Below are positions 24,872 to 32,180 of a stretch of DNA of 33,164 bases, piece after piece. The notes under the pieces were generated by a model. It saw only the letters and a program-made list of their open reading frames with translations. It was not told where the DNA came from and ran no database searches. Source of the DNA: DATBLZ01 sp036555065 (GTDB taxonomy: Bacteria; Pseudomonadota; Gammaproteobacteria; Steroidobacterales; Rariloculaceae); assembly GCA_036555065.1 (NCBI GenBank), contig DATBLZ010000112.1:1-33164 (forward strand). Reading direction: 5' to 3'. The translations under genes and the position numbers were made by a program. Numbering within the stretch: position 1 is the first letter of the stretch; each line of letters opens with the position of its first letter.

Positions 24872-26019
24872 CACGGGCCGCAACGCTTTTGTTCGTCGCG
24901 GCAGTGCTCGGAGCCGGTTGTGCCGGCAAGGACGAGCTCACCGAGCCGCCGGCGGAGCTCGTCGATTTCCAAAGCACGCTGCGCGTGGAGCGCCTTTGGA
25001 CTCACAAGGTCGGCGCGGCCACCGACCGCCTGCGTCTCGGCCTGACTCCGGCATCCGACGGCGCGCGCGTGTTTGCGGGCGGCTTTGACGGCAAGGTCAC
25101 TGCGCTCGATATCGCGACGGGTGAGGAGATTTGGAGCCGCGACACCGAGTTGCCGTTGGCGGCAGGGCCCGGGTTTGGCGCGGACATTGTCGTCTTCGGC
25201 ACGAGCGACGGCGACCTCGTTGCGCTCGAGGCGGCAACTGGAGAGCAGCGTTGGCGCGTCCCCGTCGGCAGCGAGGTGCTCGCCTCACCGGCCGTGGGCC
25301 AGAGCGTCGTCGTGTTTCGCAGTGTGGATGGGCGCCTACGCGGCGCATCGACGACCGATGGCTCGACGCTCTGGACGGTCGAGACGTCCGAACCGACGCT
25401 GACTCTGCGCGGCAACACGTCGCCCCGGGTCGCAGGTACGACGGCGGTGTGCGGCTTCTCGAACGGCCGCGTCGGCGCGTACTCGCTCGCGAGCGGCGAG
25501 ACCCTTTGGGAAGTCACGGTCGCGAACCCGACCGGTGCCAATGAGCTCGAACGGCTCGTCGACGTCGGTGTTGGTTTGCAGGTGGCGGGCAACGACGTAT
25601 ACGCAGCCGGATTCCAGGGGCGTGCGATCGGCGTCGACCTCAATTCCGGTCTCGTGCTCTGGGAGCACGATGTGTCTTCGTACGCGGGCCTCGGCGCCGA
25701 CAGCGCCAACGTCTATGTGACGGATGCCTTCAGCGGCGTCACGGCGCTCGCCCGCCGTGGCGGCACCGTCGTCTGGAGCCAGGAAGGTTTGCGTTTGCGC
25801 GACGTGACGGCGCCAGTGCGATTCCGCGATGCGGTCGTCGTCGGCGACTTCGAAGGTTACTTGCACTGGCTCGACGTCACCGACGGTCACTTCCTCGCGC
25901 GTGCACGCGTCTCGAAAGAGCGCATCACCTCGACGCCGGTCGTCGTCGGCCTCAACTTGCTCGTGCAAACCGACGACGGCACGCTTGCGGCGTTCGCGCT
26001 CGTCGACGACGAGGCGTAG
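24868..26019 (+). CDS. bamB: Outer membrane protein assembly factor BamB
   Basis: BamB is an eight-bladed beta-propeller lipoprotein of the BAM complex, which inserts outer-membrane proteins. The 383-residue product has lipobox LGAGC (C18) and repeated PQQ-like blades, for example VTALDIATGEEIWSRDTEL, LVALEAATGEQRWRVPVG and GVDLNSGLVLWEHDV. GTG 24868 overlaps the yfgM stop and has GGAGG upstream. The TAG stop is part of the TAGGAG ribosome site of der, so the two genes are tightly coupled. Confidence 0.94.
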   Translation: MTRAATLLFVAAVLGAGCAGKDELTEPPAELVDFQSTLRVERLWTHKVGAATDRLRLGLTPASDGARVFAGGFDGKVTALDIATGEEIWSRDTELPLAAGPGFGADIVVFGTSDGDLVALEAATGEQRWRVPVGSEVLASPAVGQSVVVFRSVDGRLRGASTTDGSTLWTVETSEPTLTLRGNTSPRVAGTTAVCGFSNGRVGAYSLASGETLWEVTVANPTGANELERLVDVGVGLQVAGNDVYAAGFQGRAIGVDLNSGLVLWEHDVSSYAGLGADSANVYVTDAFSGVTALARRGGTVVWSQEGLRLRDVTAPVRFRDAVVVGDFEGYLHWLDVTDGHFLARARVSKERITSTPVVVGLNLLVQTDDGTLAAFALVDDEA

Positions 26020-26029
26020 GAGCAGCCTC

Positions 26030-27445
26030 ATGGGCGTTGCTTCTGTGGGAGCGGCTTTGGCCGCGATCCCCGCGATCGCATTGGTCGGCCGGCCGAACGT
26101 CGGCAAGTCGACGCTGTTCAATCAGCTCACGCGCACGCGCGACGCGCTCGTCGCCAACGAGCCGGGTGTCACGCGCGATCGCCGTTATGGCATCGCGCAA
26201 GCGGACGGCGGGAGCTTCATCGTCATCGATACGGGCGGCGTCGGCGGCGCTCAGCCCGCCGCGATCGAGGCAAGCGTCGCACGGCAAGTCGACTACGCGC
26301 TCGAGGAGGCCGACGGCGTCGTGCTCGTCGTCGACTACAAGCAAGGCGTTACCGCCGGCGACGAGCGCATCGCGCAGAAGCTGCGGCGCGCCGGCAAACC
26401 CGTGACGATCGCCGTAAACAAAGCCGAGGGAGTTCTGGCTGAGCTCGCCGAGGCCGAGTTTCATCGCCTGGGCTTAGGCGCCCCGGTCGGCATCTCCGCG
26501 GCCCATGCGCAGGGCCTCGAGCGGCTGCTCGAGCAGGCGCTTGCGCCGTTCGCGCTCGGCGAGGTCGCCGAAGAGGCGGACGAGCGCCCGAAAGTGGCCG
26601 TCATCGGCCGGCCGAACGTCGGTAAGTCGACGCTGATCAATCGCCTCATCGGCGACGATCGGCTCGTGACGTCGCCCGAGCCCGGCACGACGCGCGATGC
26701 GATCGTCGTCCCTTGCGAGCGCGACGGGTATGCGTTCCTACTCATCGATACCGCCGGCATGAGGCGCCGTGCGCGCGTCAGCGAAACCGTCGAGAAGGTC
26801 AGCGTCGTGCAAAGCCTGCGGGCAATCGAGGACGCGGCCGTCGTCATCGTGTTGCTCGATGCGCGCGAGAGCGTCACGGACCAGGACCTTCATCTCGTCG
26901 GACTCGTCGCCGAGCGTGGCCGCGGTCTCGTGATCGGCGTCAATAAGTGGGATGGGCTATCGTCCGACCAACGCGGCAGGGTCGAAGGCGACGTCGACCG
27001 CGCGCTCGATTTCGTGCCGTACGCGAGCATTCACTACTTGTCGGCGTTGCACGGCAGCGGCATCTCCGAGGTCGTGCAAAGCGCGATGCGCGCGTACGAA
27101 TCCGCGGGGCGCGAGCTGCCGACGGCGCGCCTCAACGCCGTGCTCGAGCGCGCGGTTCAGCAGCACGCGCCGCCGTTGATCCGCGGCCGGCAGCCGCGGC
27201 TTCGGTACGCACACCAGGGCGGCCGGTTCCCGCCGCGCATCGTTATCCACGGCACCCAGGCCGAGCGCGTGCCCGCGGATTACCGGCGCTATCTCGAGCA
27301 TGCATTTCGCGAGGCGCTGAACTTGGTCGGGACGCCGATCAAAATGGAGTTGCGCAGCACCGAGAACCCGTACGCGGGGCGGCGCAAGGGTCCCAAGGCG
27401 CAGCGCGTCAAACGGAAGCGTCTCACGCGCAAGAAAAAACGCTAA
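26030..27445 (+). CDS. der: Ribosome-associated GTPase Der (EngA)
   Basis: Der is an essential tandem GTPase for 50S subunit maturation. The 471-residue product has two G domains, each with GRPNVGKST (near residues 20-28 and near 200), switch and base-recognition motifs (NKAEG, and NKWDG in the second), and a C-terminal KH-like domain ending in a basic tail (KRKRLTRKKKR). The start is fixed by TAGGAG seven nt before ATG 26030. Homology to other Der proteins begins at AIALVGRPNVGKST; residues V6-I13 before it come from an in-frame REP element (copy C). No other start codon remains between the REP and the first P-loop. Confidence 0.96.
   Translation: MGVASVGAALAAIPAIALVGRPNVGKSTLFNQLTRTRDALVANEPGVTRDRRYGIAQADGGSFIVIDTGGVGGAQPAAIEASVARQVDYALEEADGVVLVVDYKQGVTAGDERIAQKLRRAGKPVTIAVNKAEGVLAELAEAEFHRLGLGAPVGISAAHAQGLERLLEQALAPFALGEVAEEADERPKVAVIGRPNVGKSTLINRLIGDDRLVTSPEPGTTRDAIVVPCERDGYAFLLIDTAGMRRRARVSETVEKVSVVQSLRAIEDAAVVIVLLDARESVTDQDLHLVGLVAERGRGLVIGVNKWDGLSSDQRGRVEGDVDRALDFVPYASIHYLSALHGSGISEVVQSAMRAYESAGRELPTARLNAVLERAVQQHAPPLIRGRQPRLRYAHQGGRFPPRIVIHGTQAERVPADYRRYLEHAFREALNLVGTPIKMELRSTENPYAGRRKGPKAQRVKRKRLTRKKKR
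26045..26067 (+). repeat. REP element copy C inside the der N-terminal coding region
   Basis: GTGGGAGCGGCTTTGG followed by CCGCGAT lies 15 nt after the der start and is read in frame as VGAALAAI. It separates the ribosome site and start codon from the first conserved residue of the GTPase. Confidence 0.85.
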
Positions 27446-27500
27446 GGCCGGCGCCCGATCTTCCGCGATAAGCTAATCTCATAACCAAAGGTTAGAAACC

Positions 27501-27533
27501 GGCCGCGGCAACCGCCGTACACTGCCCGCGGCC
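27501..27533. promoter_or_regulatory. Candidate metX promoter inside an 8-bp inverted repeat
   Basis: GGCCGCGG (27501-27508) and CCGCGGCC (27526-27533) flank TACACT (27518-27523), a 4-of-6 -10 that would start a leader of about 29 nt for metX. The arms are themselves palindromic and GC-only, so the arrangement may be chance; an operator is possible. Confidence 0.3.
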
Positions 27534-27558
27534 GATCCACGACGAGGCGCCCCGTCCC

Positions 27559-28650
27559 ATGTCCAATGCCCGCCGCCAGTTCACCTTCACGGGTGAGTTT
27601 CCGATGCATCGCGGCGGCGCGTTGCACAATCCCACGTTCGCCTACGAAACGTGGGGTAAGCTCAACGCCGCGCGCACGAACGCCGTTTTGATCTTCACGG
27701 GCCTTTCACCGTCGGCGCACGCGGCATCCTCTAAGGAAGACCCCGCGCCGGGCTGGTGGGAGGAGATCATCGGCGCAGGGCGGCCGATCGATACGAAGCG
27801 TTTCTTCGTTATTTGCGTGAACTCGCTCGGCAGTTGCTTCGGCTCGACGGGGCCGGCGTCCGTCGATCCGCTCACCGGGCAGACCTATCGCCTTACGTTT
27901 CCGGTTCTCTCGCTCGAGGACGTCGCGCGCGGCGGCTGCGAGGTCGCGCGACATCTCGGCGTCGAGCGGCTGCACGCCGTTCTGGGGCCATCGATGGGCG
28001 GCATGACGGCGCTCGCGTTTGCGGTGATGTATCCGGCCGCCGTCGATGGGCTCGTGTTGATCTCATCGGCAGCGCGCTCGTTGCCATTCGCGATCGCGCT
28101 GCGCTCGCTGCAGCGTGAGATGATTCGTCGAGATCCCCTGTGGAAGAACGGCAACTACACAGCTGACGCATTGCCGCTCACGGGAATGCGGCTCGCGCGC
28201 AAGCTCGGCATGATCACGTATCGCTCAGCCGAGGAGTGGCGCCAGCGCTTCGGCCGCGAGCGCGTCGCGGCCGAGCATACGGCAGGCGATCCTTTCGGCC
28301 CGCGTTTCGAGATCGAGGCCTACCTCGAGCATCACGCGAACAAGTTCATCGGCCAGTACGATCCGAACTGCTATTTATATCTCTCGCGCGCGAGCGATCT
28401 CTTCGATATCGCCGGGCACGGTGCGTCCGTCGCCGGCGCGCTCTCGAAGGTTCAAGCGAAACGCATCCTGATCATCGGCGTCAAAACCGATTTCTTGTTT
28501 CCGCTCTATCAGCAGAAGGAGCTCGCCGACGGTCTCGCGGGCGCCGGGCGCCAAGTCGACTTCGCCGAGCTCGCGTGCCTCCAAGGTCACGACTCCTTTC
28601 TCATCGACATGGACGCGTTCCGGCCGGTGCTCGCGCGGTTCTTCTCGTAG
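27559..28650 (+). CDS. MetX-family homoserine/serine O-acyltransferase
   Basis: MetX enzymes acylate the hydroxyl of homoserine for methionine synthesis; some close relatives succinylate homoserine or serine. The 363-residue alpha/beta-hydrolase has the nucleophile elbow GPSMGGM (S145), the acid D311 (GVKTDFLFP) and H344 (LQGHDSFL). The substrate region reads FTGLSPSAHAASS and FFVICVNSLGSCFGSTGPAS. Classical homoserine acetyltransferases usually have NVLGGCQGTTGP there, and the NSLGSC form resembles the serine O-succinyltransferase group reported from Xanthomonadales-type bacteria. The acyl donor and acceptor therefore remain open. ATG 27559 has no strong ribosome site. The gene stands alone, converging on xseA. 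Confidence 0.88.
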   Translation: MSNARRQFTFTGEFPMHRGGALHNPTFAYETWGKLNAARTNAVLIFTGLSPSAHAASSKEDPAPGWWEEIIGAGRPIDTKRFFVICVNSLGSCFGSTGPASVDPLTGQTYRLTFPVLSLEDVARGGCEVARHLGVERLHAVLGPSMGGMTALAFAVMYPAAVDGLVLISSAARSLPFAIALRSLQREMIRRDPLWKNGNYTADALPLTGMRLARKLGMITYRSAEEWRQRFGRERVAAEHTAGDPFGPRFEIEAYLEHHANKFIGQYDPNCYLYLSRASDLFDIAGHGASVAGALSKVQAKRILIIGVKTDFLFPLYQQKELADGLAGAGRQVDFAELACLQGHDSFLIDMDAFRPVLARFFS

Positions 28651-28680
28651 CGGGCTGGCTTCTTTGTGGGGCTTCTTCCT

Positions 28681-28703
28681 GTGGGAGCGACTTTAGTCGC
28701 GAT
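28681..28703 (+). repeat. REP element copy D, overlaps the xseA stop codon
   Basis: GTGGGAGCGACTTTAG followed by TCGCGAT carries a compensated stem (GCGACT/AGTCGC against GCGGCT/AGCCGC in other copies). It supplies the last codons and TAA stop of xseA. The bases before it (28658-28685) hold two near-direct repeats, GCTTCTTTGTGGG and GCTTCTTCCTGTGGG, so the GTGGG head is partly duplicated. Confidence 0.82.
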
Positions 28704-30072
28704 CTTCCTCCGGCGGCTCGCTGCGCGTCACTTTCGCCGCAAGCGACCCGCGCGCCAGCCGCACGCCGATGCTGTCGCCCGGAGTCACCTTCGCGCTCTC
28801 CGTGAGCACGCTTCCGGTCGCCATCTGGGTCACGATCGCGTAGCCGCGCTCGAGCGTCGCGAGCGGGCTCAAGCTACGCAGGCTGCGTTCGGCGAGCGTT
28901 GCACGTAGGCTCAAGCGCTCGATAACGCGGTGCATCGCAGCGCGAAGCGCCGCTTGTGCACGCGCAAAGCGCTGGAACGCGAGGTGGAGCTGAAAGCGCG
29001 GGTTCGCGGCGGTGAGCCTCATTGCCGCCTCGCGGAGCCGGAGCTCGAGCGCCGCGACGACGTCGCGCAAACCGCGCCCAAGCCGTGCATCGAGCTCGTC
29101 GAGCCGCTGCTGCTGGGCCCGTAGCACCGCACCGGGGTGCATGCGTTGGAGGCGGTGCGCGAGCGCGCCAAGGTGCTTGCGCTCAGCCGCGATCCGGCGA
29201 GTCGCGAAGCGCCGCAGCTGCTCGGCGTAGCTCTGCAACCGCGCTTGGATCTCGGCTTGATCGGGCACGGCAAGCTCCGCGGCTTGCGACGGCGTCGGCG
29301 CGCGCAGGTCCGCGACGAACCCGGCGATCGTGAAATCCACTTCGTGCCCGACGCCGACGATGATCGGCAGCTCGAGCGCTGCGATCGTGCGTGCCACGAC
29401 CTCCTCGTTGAACGGCCAGAGATCTTCGAGCGAGCCCCCGCCGCGGGTGAGGATCAAGACGTCGCAGTCGCGGCGCCGGTCGGCGAGCTCGAGCGCGCGG
29501 CAAATCTCGGCGGCCGCGCCTTCGCCTTGCACGCTCGTCGGATAAATGAGCACGTCGACGGCCGGGAAGCGGCGTTTCAATGCGACGAGCACGTCATGGA
29601 GCGCCGCGCCCGAGGGCGAGGTCACGACGCCGATGCGCGCCGGCACGCCCGGCAGCGGGATTTTGCGTGCCGCATCGAAGAGCCCCTCGGCCGCAAGCTT
29701 GCGCTTGAGCGCCTCGAAGCGCGCACGCAGGAGCCCTTCGCCCGCGGGCTCCATCTCGTCGACGATGAGCTGAAACTCGCCGCGTGTCTCGTAGATGCTG
29801 ACGCGCGCGCGGACGAGCACTTGTTGGCCGTCCTCGGGCGCGAACGCGAGCGCGCGATTCTCCTGCCGGAACATCGCGCAACGCACCTGCGCGCGCGCGT
29901 CCTTGAGCGACCAGTACATGTGGCCGGACGAGGGGTGCGAGAAATTCGAAATTTCGCCCGTGACCCAGACGACGCCGAGGCCGCTTTCGATGAGCAAACG
30001 CGCTTCGCGATTCAGCGCGGAGACGGTCAGAACCTTACGTTCGTCTGCGAAGTCGAGCTCGCGCGTCTGCAT
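28693..30072 (-). CDS. xseA: Exodeoxyribonuclease VII large subunit
   Basis: XseA, with several XseB subunits, degrades single-stranded DNA. ATG 30072 gives 459 residues, close to the Escherichia coli length (456), and begins just before LTVSALNREARLLIESG. The N-terminal OB fold has VWVTGEISNFSHPSSGHMYWSLKD. The catalytic domain has RIGVVTSPSGAALHDV, RGGGSLEDLWPFNEE and GVGHEVDFTIAGFVADLRAPTPS, followed by a long helical region and the C-terminal LERGYAIV. A longer frame from 30108 would begin upstream of the likely -10. The C-terminus ends DRD and TAA within REP copy D. xseB is not in the window. Confidence 0.95.
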   Translation of the reverse strand: MQTRELDFADERKVLTVSALNREARLLIESGLGVVWVTGEISNFSHPSSGHMYWSLKDARAQVRCAMFRQENRALAFAPEDGQQVLVRARVSIYETRGEFQLIVDEMEPAGEGLLRARFEALKRKLAAEGLFDAARKIPLPGVPARIGVVTSPSGAALHDVLVALKRRFPAVDVLIYPTSVQGEGAAAEICRALELADRRRDCDVLILTRGGGSLEDLWPFNEEVVARTIAALELPIIVGVGHEVDFTIAGFVADLRAPTPSQAAELAVPDQAEIQARLQSYAEQLRRFATRRIAAERKHLGALAHRLQRMHPGAVLRAQQQRLDELDARLGRGLRDVVAALELRLREAAMRLTAANPRFQLHLAFQRFARAQAALRAAMHRVIERLSLRATLAERSLRSLSPLATLERGYAIVTQMATGSVLTESAKVTPGDSIGVRLARGSLAAKVTRSEPPEEDRD

Positions 30073-30090
30073 CGATCGATTTGAGCACGC

Positions 30091-30098
30091 GTTATACT
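30091..30098. promoter_or_regulatory. Overlapping divergent -10 elements for xseA and the HExxH protein gene
   Basis: GTTATACT reads TATACT on the plus strand (30093-30098) and TATAAC on the minus strand (30096-30091), each 5 of 6 to consensus. Predicted leaders are about 21 nt for the plus gene and about 12 nt for xseA. Polymerase could serve only one direction at a time. The -35 elements are weak. Confidence 0.4.
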
Positions 30099-30125
30099 GA
30101 GTGTCCACAAGGATGGGAGCGGCCC

Positions 30126-30608
30126 GTGCGCGTGACCGCCGTGCTCGTCGCGCTCGGGATCTCGAGCGCAGCGTTCTCTCAAACCGAGCTCCTCGCTCCG
30201 GCTCTGAGCCAGTGGATCGTCAGTGAGCGCGATGCCGCCGTCGCCCGTGGCGTCGAGCCGATTCCACCTGACGTTCGCAAGGTGCTGACCGGATACGTCG
30301 CGGAGGGCATCCTCGAGGTCGCGCGCTGGCGCGTCGACGACACTGCATCTTCGGGTTACCCGGCGTTCTTCCGCATGGGCGCGGCGCCCGCAGTCACGCT
30401 CGATTATGTCGTGGTTTTCGACTCGGCCGAGCACGCGGCCGATCCGACTCTCTGGGCCCACGAGCTCTACCATGTTCGCCAATACCGCGACTGGGGCCTC
30501 GCTGGGTTCGCTGAGCGCTATCTGGCGGACTATGAGGCCGTCGAGCACGATGCCGCCGAGTTCCGCTGGCAGTGGATGAAGGCGACGGGGCGCGTCCCGC
30601 CGCCATAA
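30126..30608 (+). CDS. Secreted HExxH (DUF4157-like) putative metallopeptidase
   Basis: I do not recognise a named gene. GTG 30126 gives 160 residues with a short signal peptide (MRVTAVLVALGISSAAFSQ); GGGAGC lies upstream. The zinc-protease-like motif HELYH (H112, E113, H116) lies in WAHELYHVRQYRDWG, followed by GFAERYLADYEAVEHDAAEF, which resembles the DUF4157 helix pair and offers several acidic candidates for a third ligand. DUF4157 domains are found in secreted proteins, in some cases next to contractile or toxin systems, but none is nearby. The protein is small and may be a periplasmic peptidase or an inactive zinc-binding protein. It sits between xseA and guaB without an evident partner. 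Confidence 0.65.
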   Translation: MRVTAVLVALGISSAAFSQTELLAPALSQWIVSERDAAVARGVEPIPPDVRKVLTGYVAEGILEVARWRVDDTASSGYPAFFRMGAAPAVTLDYVVVFDSAEHAADPTLWAHELYHVRQYRDWGLAGFAERYLADYEAVEHDAAEFRWQWMKATGRVPPP

Positions 30609-30645
30609 GCCCGCCGACCATTCGCGAGCCGGACTCCGAACCCAT

Positions 30646-30673
30646 TTACGCGGCCGCCCGCGCCGATTACACT
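30646..30673 (+). promoter_or_regulatory. Candidate guaBA promoter
   Basis: TTTACG (30646-30651) and TACACT (30668-30673) are separated by 16 nt and give a leader of about 22 nt. Each matches 4 of 6 consensus bases. No purine-repressor palindrome is recognised between the promoter and guaB. Confidence 0.45.
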
Positions 30674-30701
30674 GGCGCGCCTCATCCCGTTGGAGCTCCC
30701 T

Positions 30702-32171
30702 ATGCGGAACATCCACGAGGCGCTCACCTTCGATGACGTCCTCTTGCAGCCCGCTTACTCGGAGGTTTTACCGCGCGAGGTGACGCTCAAGACGCGGCTG
30801 ACCCGCGGGCTCACGCTCAATCTCCCGCTGATCTCCGCGGCGATGGACACGGTTACCGAAGCGCGGCTCGCGATCACGATGGCACAGGAAGGCGGCATCG
30901 GCATCATCCACAAGAATATGAGCGCGGACGATCAGGCGCGCCAAGTCCGGCGCGTCAAGAAGTTCGAGAGCGGCATCGTCACCGATCCGATCACGATCCA
31001 TCCCGAGGCTTCGATTCGCGAGGTCATCGAGCTCACGCGGTCGAAGAACATCTCGGGCGTTCCCGTCGTCAAGGGCGAGAGCTTGGTCGGCATCGTCACC
31101 CACCGCGATCTCAGGTTCGAGACGAAGCTCGATGCGCCCGTCTCGTCGGTCATGACTCCGAAGGAACGCCTCGTGACGGTGCGTGAAGGCGCGAGCAAGG
31201 AAGAGGTCATGGGCCTCCTGCACAAGCATCGCATCGAGAAGGTGCTCGTCGTCGACGGCAAGTTTCGGCTCCGCGGCATGATCACGGCGAAGGATTTCCA
31301 GAAGGCCACCGATTACCCGAACGCGTGCAAGGACGACCGCGGGGCGCTGCGCGTGGGTGCTGCCGTCGGCACGGGCCGCGAGACCGATGAGCGCGTCGCG
31401 AAGCTCGTCGAGGCCGGCATCGACGTCGTCGTCGTCGACACCGCCCACGGCCACACGCGCGGCGTCATCGACCGCGTCACGCGCGTCAAACGCGATTATC
31501 CGCACGTGCAGCTCATCGCCGGTAACATCGCGACGGGCGAGGCCGCGAAGGCGCTCGTCAAAGCCGGCGCCGACGCCGTCAAAGTCGGCATCGGCCCCGG
31601 CACGATCTGCACGACGCGCGTCGTTACGGGCGTCGGCATCCCGCAAATCACTGCGGTAGCCGAGGTTGCCGCGGCGCTCGAGGGCACGGACGTGCCGTTG
31701 ATCTCCGACGGCGGCATCCGCTACTCGGGCGACATCGCAAAGGCGATCGCCGCGGGCGCTTATTCGACGATGATCGGCAGCCTCTTCGCCGGCACCGAGG
31801 AGTCGCCGGGCGAGGTCGAGCTCTATCAGGGCCGCTCGTACAAGGCGTATCGCGGCATGGGCTCGCTCGGCGCCATGGCGCAAGCGCACGGCTCGTCGGA
31901 CCGCTACTTCCAAGACACGACCGAAGAGCTCAGCAAGCTCGTGCCCGAAGGCATCGAAGGCCGCGTGCCGTACAAGGGGCCGCTGGTCGCGATCCTGCAG
32001 CAGTTGGTTGGAGGCCTGCGCGCCGCGATGGGGTACACGGGTTGCGCGACCATCGATGAGATGCGCAAGCGCACGACGTTCGTGAAGATCACGAGCGCCG
32101 GCATTCGCGAGAGCCACGTTCACGATGTCACGATCACCAAAGAGGCTCCGAACTATACAGGTGCGGAGTAG
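30702..32171 (+). CDS. guaB: Inosine-5'-monophosphate dehydrogenase
   Basis: GuaB oxidises IMP to XMP with NAD, the first committed step to GMP. The 489-residue product equals the family length. It opens ALTFDDVLLQPAYSEVLP, carries two CBS domains (about residues 92-205), the catalytic cysteine C303 in GIGPGTICTTRVVTGVG, and the flap MGSLGAMAQ. ATG 30702 has TTGGAG upstream; the in-frame TTG at 30690 is part of that site. guaA follows after 9 nt, and GuaA uses the XMP product. Confidence 0.98.
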   Translation: MRNIHEALTFDDVLLQPAYSEVLPREVTLKTRLTRGLTLNLPLISAAMDTVTEARLAITMAQEGGIGIIHKNMSADDQARQVRRVKKFESGIVTDPITIHPEASIREVIELTRSKNISGVPVVKGESLVGIVTHRDLRFETKLDAPVSSVMTPKERLVTVREGASKEEVMGLLHKHRIEKVLVVDGKFRLRGMITAKDFQKATDYPNACKDDRGALRVGAAVGTGRETDERVAKLVEAGIDVVVVDTAHGHTRGVIDRVTRVKRDYPHVQLIAGNIATGEAAKALVKAGADAVKVGIGPGTICTTRVVTGVGIPQITAVAEVAAALEGTDVPLISDGGIRYSGDIAKAIAAGAYSTMIGSLFAGTEESPGEVELYQGRSYKAYRGMGSLGAMAQAHGSSDRYFQDTTEELSKLVPEGIEGRVPYKGPLVAILQQLVGGLRAAMGYTGCATIDEMRKRTTFVKITSAGIRESHVHDVTITKEAPNYTGAE

Positions 32172-32180
32172 CTGCCGCTC

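Noticed and set aside
30108..30125. ATGGGAGCGGCCC near the HExxH gene, as a possible fifth REP copy
   Set aside because: Only the head resembles the REP; the palindrome and the CGCGAT tail are absent. It more likely serves as ribosome-binding sequence.
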